A program made the position numbers and the translations under genes. 64,000 nucleotides of DNA from positions 372,001 through 436,000 of the forward strand of contig NZ_CP106879.1 of assembly GCF_025677645.1 (NCBI RefSeq), given 5' to 3'. The notes below the pieces were generated by a model, which was given only the letters and a program-made list of their open reading frames with translations, made no database searches and was not told the DNA's origin. This DNA is from Curtobacterium poinsettiae (GTDB lineage: Bacteria > Actinomycetota > Actinomycetes > Actinomycetales > Microbacteriaceae). Shown one piece after another: positions 61,308-64,000 of the stretch (its first letter is position 1; each line of letters starts with the position of its first letter).

Positions 61308-62032
61308 GCGGAGTGCCTTCCGTGGGTGGCCGACGCCTCGACAGTGTCGTCGGATCCGCCGACGATCAGGCCGTCACGGACGTTGACGCTGCGGTCGCAG
61401 CGTGCGGCGAGCTCTTCGTCGTGCGTGACCACGACGAGCGTGATCCCCCGCTCGCGCTGCAGCCCGAACAGCATGTCCTCGACCACCTGTCCGGTGTTCG
61501 TGTCGAGGTTGCCCGTCGGCTCGTCGGCGAAGATCACGCTCGGCTCGCCGACCAGCGCCCGGGCGATGATCACGCGCTGCTTCTGGCCGCCGGACAGGTC
61601 GTTGGCGTCGTTCTTCGCCTTGTCGGCCAGCCCGAGCGCATCGAGCGCAGCCATCCCCCGGCGCTTCCGCTCGGCACCGGAGACACCGGCGATCTTGAGC
61701 GGGAGCACGACGTTGTCGAGCACCGAGGTCTTCGGCGTCAGGAAGAACTGCTGGAACACGAACCCGAAGGTGCTGTTCCGGGTGCGGTTGACCTGCCGCG
61801 CACCGAGTGTCGCCGCGTCGGTGCCGTCGAGCAGCACCTGTCCGGCCGACGGCTTGTCGAGCAGTGCGAGCAGGTGCATCAGCGTCGACTTGCCGGAGCC
61901 GGACTTGCCGACGATCGCCAGACTCTCGCCCTGGTGCACCGCCAGCGACACCCCCTTGAGCGCGTCGAACCGCGTCGCACCGCGGCCGTAGGTCCTGGTG
62001 AGGTCACGGGCCTCGAGCACGGGAGTGGTCAT
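61304..62032 (-). CDS. ABC transporter ATP-binding protein (MacB/LolD type)
   Basis: A 242-residue ATPase from the ATG at 62032. Walker A GKSGSGKST (42-50), LSGGQKQR signature, Walker B VIFADEPTGNLD and switch His THDEEL are intact. TACGGT, 6 nt upstream, indicates a leaderless transcript. Divergent from a TetR gene that presumably represses it. Confidence 0.93.
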   Translation of the reverse strand: MTTPVLEARDLTRTYGRGATRFDALKGVSLAVHQGESLAIVGKSGSGKSTLMHLLALLDKPSAGQVLLDGTDAATLGARQVNRTRNSTFGFVFQQFFLTPKTSVLDNVVLPLKIAGVSGAERKRRGMAALDALGLADKAKNDANDLSGGQKQRVIIARALVGEPSVIFADEPTGNLDTNTGQVVEDMLFGLQRERGITLVVVTHDEELAARCDRSVNVRDGLIVGGSDDTVEASATHGRHSA

Positions 62033-62061
62033 GGGTTCACCGTAGTGTCCGATGCACGACT

Positions 62062-62077
62062 GCAAGTTTGCGTTTGC
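62062..62077. promoter_or_regulatory. Candidate TetR operator
   Basis: GCAA-N8-TTGC at 62062-62077 lies between the two divergent -10 boxes (TACGGT on the minus strand at 62039-62044, TACAGT on the plus strand at 62101-62106). Short arms only. Confidence 0.35.
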
Positions 62078-62112
62078 TGTAGATCATGTGACGTTCCGGT
62101 TACAGTCGGGCC

Positions 62113-62742
62113 ATGCCCGACTCCGCGACGCCGTCAGAACTCGGTCTCCGTGACCGCAAGCGCATCGAGACCCGCACCCGCATCGCCGAGGCGGCTCGGT
62201 CCCTGGCCCTCGAGCAGGGCGTCGACGGCACCACGATCGAGCAGATCGCCGCGCGGGCCGACGTCTCCCCGCGGACGTTCTTCAACTACTTCGAGAGCAA
62301 GGAGGACGCGGTCCTCGGGCACACCGAGCTCGACCTCGAGCCCGCGACCCTCGAGGCGCACCTGGCTGCCGTCGCGGGGGAGCCCGCGGCGCAGGCCGTC
62401 GTGGACCTGGCGTTCCTGGTGTTCGGGTCGTCGTTCGGCGACGAGCACGAGCGGCTCGAGCGCAAGGCCGTCATCGTGCGGTTCCCGCAGCTGATGCGTC
62501 GGCAGGTCGCGCGGATGACCACGGTCGCCGAGGCGATGACCGGCGCGGTGCGCACGATCCTCGAGCGCGACCCGGCCTGGGGGCCCGAGGCGGCGACCCC
62601 GCAGGCGGCCGAGATGCTCCTCGGCATGTGCATGACGGGGCTCCGCAGTGCCGCTCGGCACGAGGGGTCCGAACCGGAACAGGTGCGGGCCGCGGTGGTC
62701 GCGTCGATCCGTGAGACGGCTGCGCGCATCGCCGCGGCCTGA
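62113..62742 (+). CDS. TetR-family regulator
   Basis: A 209-residue protein with an N-terminal HTH (TTIEQIAARADVSPRTFFNYFESKED, about 40-65) and a helical ligand-binding domain. TACAGT 6 nt before the ATG marks a leaderless transcript. The divergent MacB-type exporter is its probable target. Confidence 0.88.
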   Translation: MPDSATPSELGLRDRKRIETRTRIAEAARSLALEQGVDGTTIEQIAARADVSPRTFFNYFESKEDAVLGHTELDLEPATLEAHLAAVAGEPAAQAVVDLAFLVFGSSFGDEHERLERKAVIVRFPQLMRRQVARMTTVAEAMTGAVRTILERDPAWGPEAATPQAAEMLLGMCMTGLRSAARHEGSEPEQVRAAVVASIRETAARIAAA

Positions 62743-62755
62743 GGCGCGACCACGA

Positions 62756-62801
62756 ACGGACGGGAGGCCCGTGGCGGCGTCGCCACGCGCCTCCCGTCCG
62801 T
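62756..62801. terminator. Bidirectional hairpin terminator, family 1 copy C
   Basis: Arms 62756-62776 and 62781-62801 pair at 20 of 21 positions around 4 nt, between the convergent TetR and binding-protein genes. It shares GACGGGAGGCCCGTGGC-type arms with copies A and B. Confidence 0.85.
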
Positions 62802-62823
62802 CAGGCGGGTGCGTCGAGAACGG

Positions 62824-63849
62824 TCAGGGCTTCGTGATGAAGCCCTCCTTGACCATCCAGTCGAAGGCGACGTCGGCCGGCTCACGCCCCTCGACGTCGA
62901 CCTGGCGGTTGAGTTCCTGCAGCACGGCGTCCGTGAGCTTCGGCGAGATCTGGTCGTAGATCCCCTCGAGCTGCGGGTACTCCTCGAGCGTCTTCGAGTC
63001 GATGACGGGCGCGACGTTGTACGCCGGGAAGAACCCCTTGTCGTCATCGAGCACCGTCAGCCCGAGCGACTTGATGCGGCCGTCGGTGGTGAAGACCTCA
63101 CCGAAGTTGCACTTCCCGCGGTCGGTGGCCGTGTAGACCGTGCCGGTGTCGAGGATGCTCACGTTGCTGCTCGGCACCCCGTTCGACCCCGAACCGCCGA
63201 GCTCCAGACCGTACTTCTTGAGCATCGGCTTGAAGCCGTCGGCACGTGAGTTGAACTCCGACTCCACGCAGAACGTGCGCTGGTCGACCGGCAGCTTGGT
63301 GATGTCGGAGAGCGTCTTGACGTCCCCGAGCTCCTTGACGGCCTCGTTGCGGACGGCGAAGGCGTAGGTGTTGTTCATCGGCGCCGGCTCGAGCCAGGTC
63401 AGCCCGTTGTCCGCGTCCTCCTGCTTCACCGCCGTCCACTGCTCGGTCTTGTCCGGGATCCCCTTCGCGTGGCCCATGAAGGTCAGCCAGGCGGTGCCGG
63501 TGTACTCGTACGTGAAGTCGGCCGCGTGCGAGGTCATGAGCTCACGGACCGCGACGCTGCCGGGCACGTTCGTCTCGTCGGTGACGTCGAACCCGGCGGC
63601 CTTGGCGGCGAGCACGGCGATCTTGCCGAGCACGAGCTGCTCGGTGAAGTTCTTCGACGTCACGGTGATGTGTGCGTCGGCCGGCAGGTCGTCGATGCGC
63701 TGGATGGAGCCGGCACCGGCCTCGGGCACGAACGAGGTTGCGGGCTGCAGGCCGCAGCCGGTCAGGACGAGGGCGGTGGCACCGGCGACGAACGCGGCGG
63801 CTCCGACCCGGGTGCGGGTGCGGCGGGTGCTGCGGGTGCGGCGGGTCAT
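62824..63849 (-). CDS. Osmoprotectant ABC transporter substrate-binding lipoprotein (OpuC/OsmF type)
   Basis: A 341-residue protein with a Arg/Thr-rich N-terminus, a hydrophobic signal and a lipobox LVLTGC (Cys32). ITVTSKNFTEQLVLGKIAVLAAKAAGFDV and the YEYTGTAW segment are typical for glycine betaine/carnitine/choline binding proteins. It is coupled (ATGA) to the permease gene that runs off the edge. Confidence 0.9.
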   Translation of the reverse strand: MTRRTRSTRRTRTRVGAAAFVAGATALVLTGCGLQPATSFVPEAGAGSIQRIDDLPADAHITVTSKNFTEQLVLGKIAVLAAKAAGFDVTDETNVPGSVAVRELMTSHAADFTYEYTGTAWLTFMGHAKGIPDKTEQWTAVKQEDADNGLTWLEPAPMNNTYAFAVRNEAVKELGDVKTLSDITKLPVDQRTFCVESEFNSRADGFKPMLKKYGLELGGSGSNGVPSSNVSILDTGTVYTATDRGKCNFGEVFTTDGRIKSLGLTVLDDDKGFFPAYNVAPVIDSKTLEEYPQLEGIYDQISPKLTDAVLQELNRQVDVEGREPADVAFDWMVKEGFITKP

Positions 63850-64000
63850 CGGAGTCCCTTCGGTCGTGCGACCGTCTCGACCACGCGGCCGAGCCAGTCG
63901 ATGGAGAGGGCGAGCAGGGCGACGAGCAGGGCCCCGGCGACGAGCACCTTCGGCAGGAACAGCGTCACGCCCGTCGTGATGAGCAGCCCGAGTCCGCCCG
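63846..64000 (-). CDS. Osmoprotectant ABC transporter permease, C-terminal fragment
   Basis: Only the last 51 codons are in the window. They encode GGLGLLITTGVTLF, a final hydrophobic helix and the tail IDWLGRVVETVARPKGLR. This matches the end of OpuCB/OpuCD-type permeases. The stop overlaps the ATG of the binding-protein gene. The rest of the operon lies beyond the edge. Confidence 0.8.
   Translation of the reverse strand, partial: GGLGLLITTGVTLFLPKVLVAGALLVALLALSIDWLGRVVETVARPKGLR

Noticed and set aside
58167..61991. A 1274-codon open frame on the plus strand
   Set aside because: It runs antisense to five well-supported genes (phytoene-desaturase-like, hypothetical, GNAT, ABC permease, ABC ATPase). 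Long antisense frames are expected at this GC content, and the translation is low-complexity with no domain.

Overview
The window is high-GC, densely coded DNA with frequent GTG starts and short ATGA/GTGA gene overlaps. It looks like the chromosome of an actinobacterium, most likely a Microbacteriaceae member such as Curtobacterium. That placement is inferred from codon use, gene families, a mycobacterial-type LexA box and abundant leaderless-type promoters; no rRNA was available to confirm it. I found no rRNA, tRNA, CRISPR array, insertion sequence or prophage. No stretch longer than about 300 bases lacks a gene.

Layout. 1-5614: an Ada/AlkA DNA repair gene cut by the window edge, a MOSC protein, a DJ-1/PfpI protein, a HAD phosphatase, and a translationally coupled three-gene operon of FolE, FolP2-like and RibD-C-like proteins. 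5760-9843: a purine permease, an SOS-box-controlled small protein, DUF1697, a VOC protein and an SDR. 10023-15678: a glycoside phosphorylase (GH65) with its beta-phosphoglucomutase, an APC permease and an alpha/beta hydrolase. 15802-17956: RuMP-pathway hps-hpi and a divergent LuxR/ATPase regulator. 17940-25798: a complete kdpFABC-kdpD-kdpE potassium system with an extra micropeptide. 26002-27044: an Abi (AbiF-like HEPN) gene behind a small hairpin RNA. 27045-33003: a WYL regulator with a VOC partner, an RlmA-type methyltransferase, an SDR, an aldo/keto reductase and others.

33097-42036: two tandem small acidic genes, a GH92 mannosidase, a Ser/Thr kinase, a PAP2 phosphatase, an isochorismatase-like hydrolase and a PolA-like polymerase. 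42071-53087: an amino-sugar locus. On one side are a sugar ABC transporter, an oxidoreductase and an acyltransferase. On the other, behind a DeoR repressor, are a SIS isomerase, ROK kinase, NagA deacetylase, PfkB sugar-phosphate kinase and class II aldolase. Together the last five would make a full N-acetylgalactosamine-type route to triose phosphates. 53149-64000: serine ammonia-lyase, PspC, a quinone oxidoreductase, a shikimate dehydrogenase-like protein, a carotenoid-desaturase-like oxidoreductase with an SRPBCC partner, two GNAT/hypothetical genes, a MacB-type ABC exporter with divergent TetR, and the start of an osmoprotectant ABC operon that runs off the edge.

Two systems deserve most attention. 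The Abi gene plus its upstream hairpin RNA is a candidate RNA-antitoxin defence module. The folE-folP2-ribD-like operon has substituted key residues and may do something other than make folate. Across the window, many single genes carry a TAN3T box ending 6-8 nt before the start codon, suggesting leaderless transcripts, and convergent gene pairs are separated by related, near-perfect hairpins.
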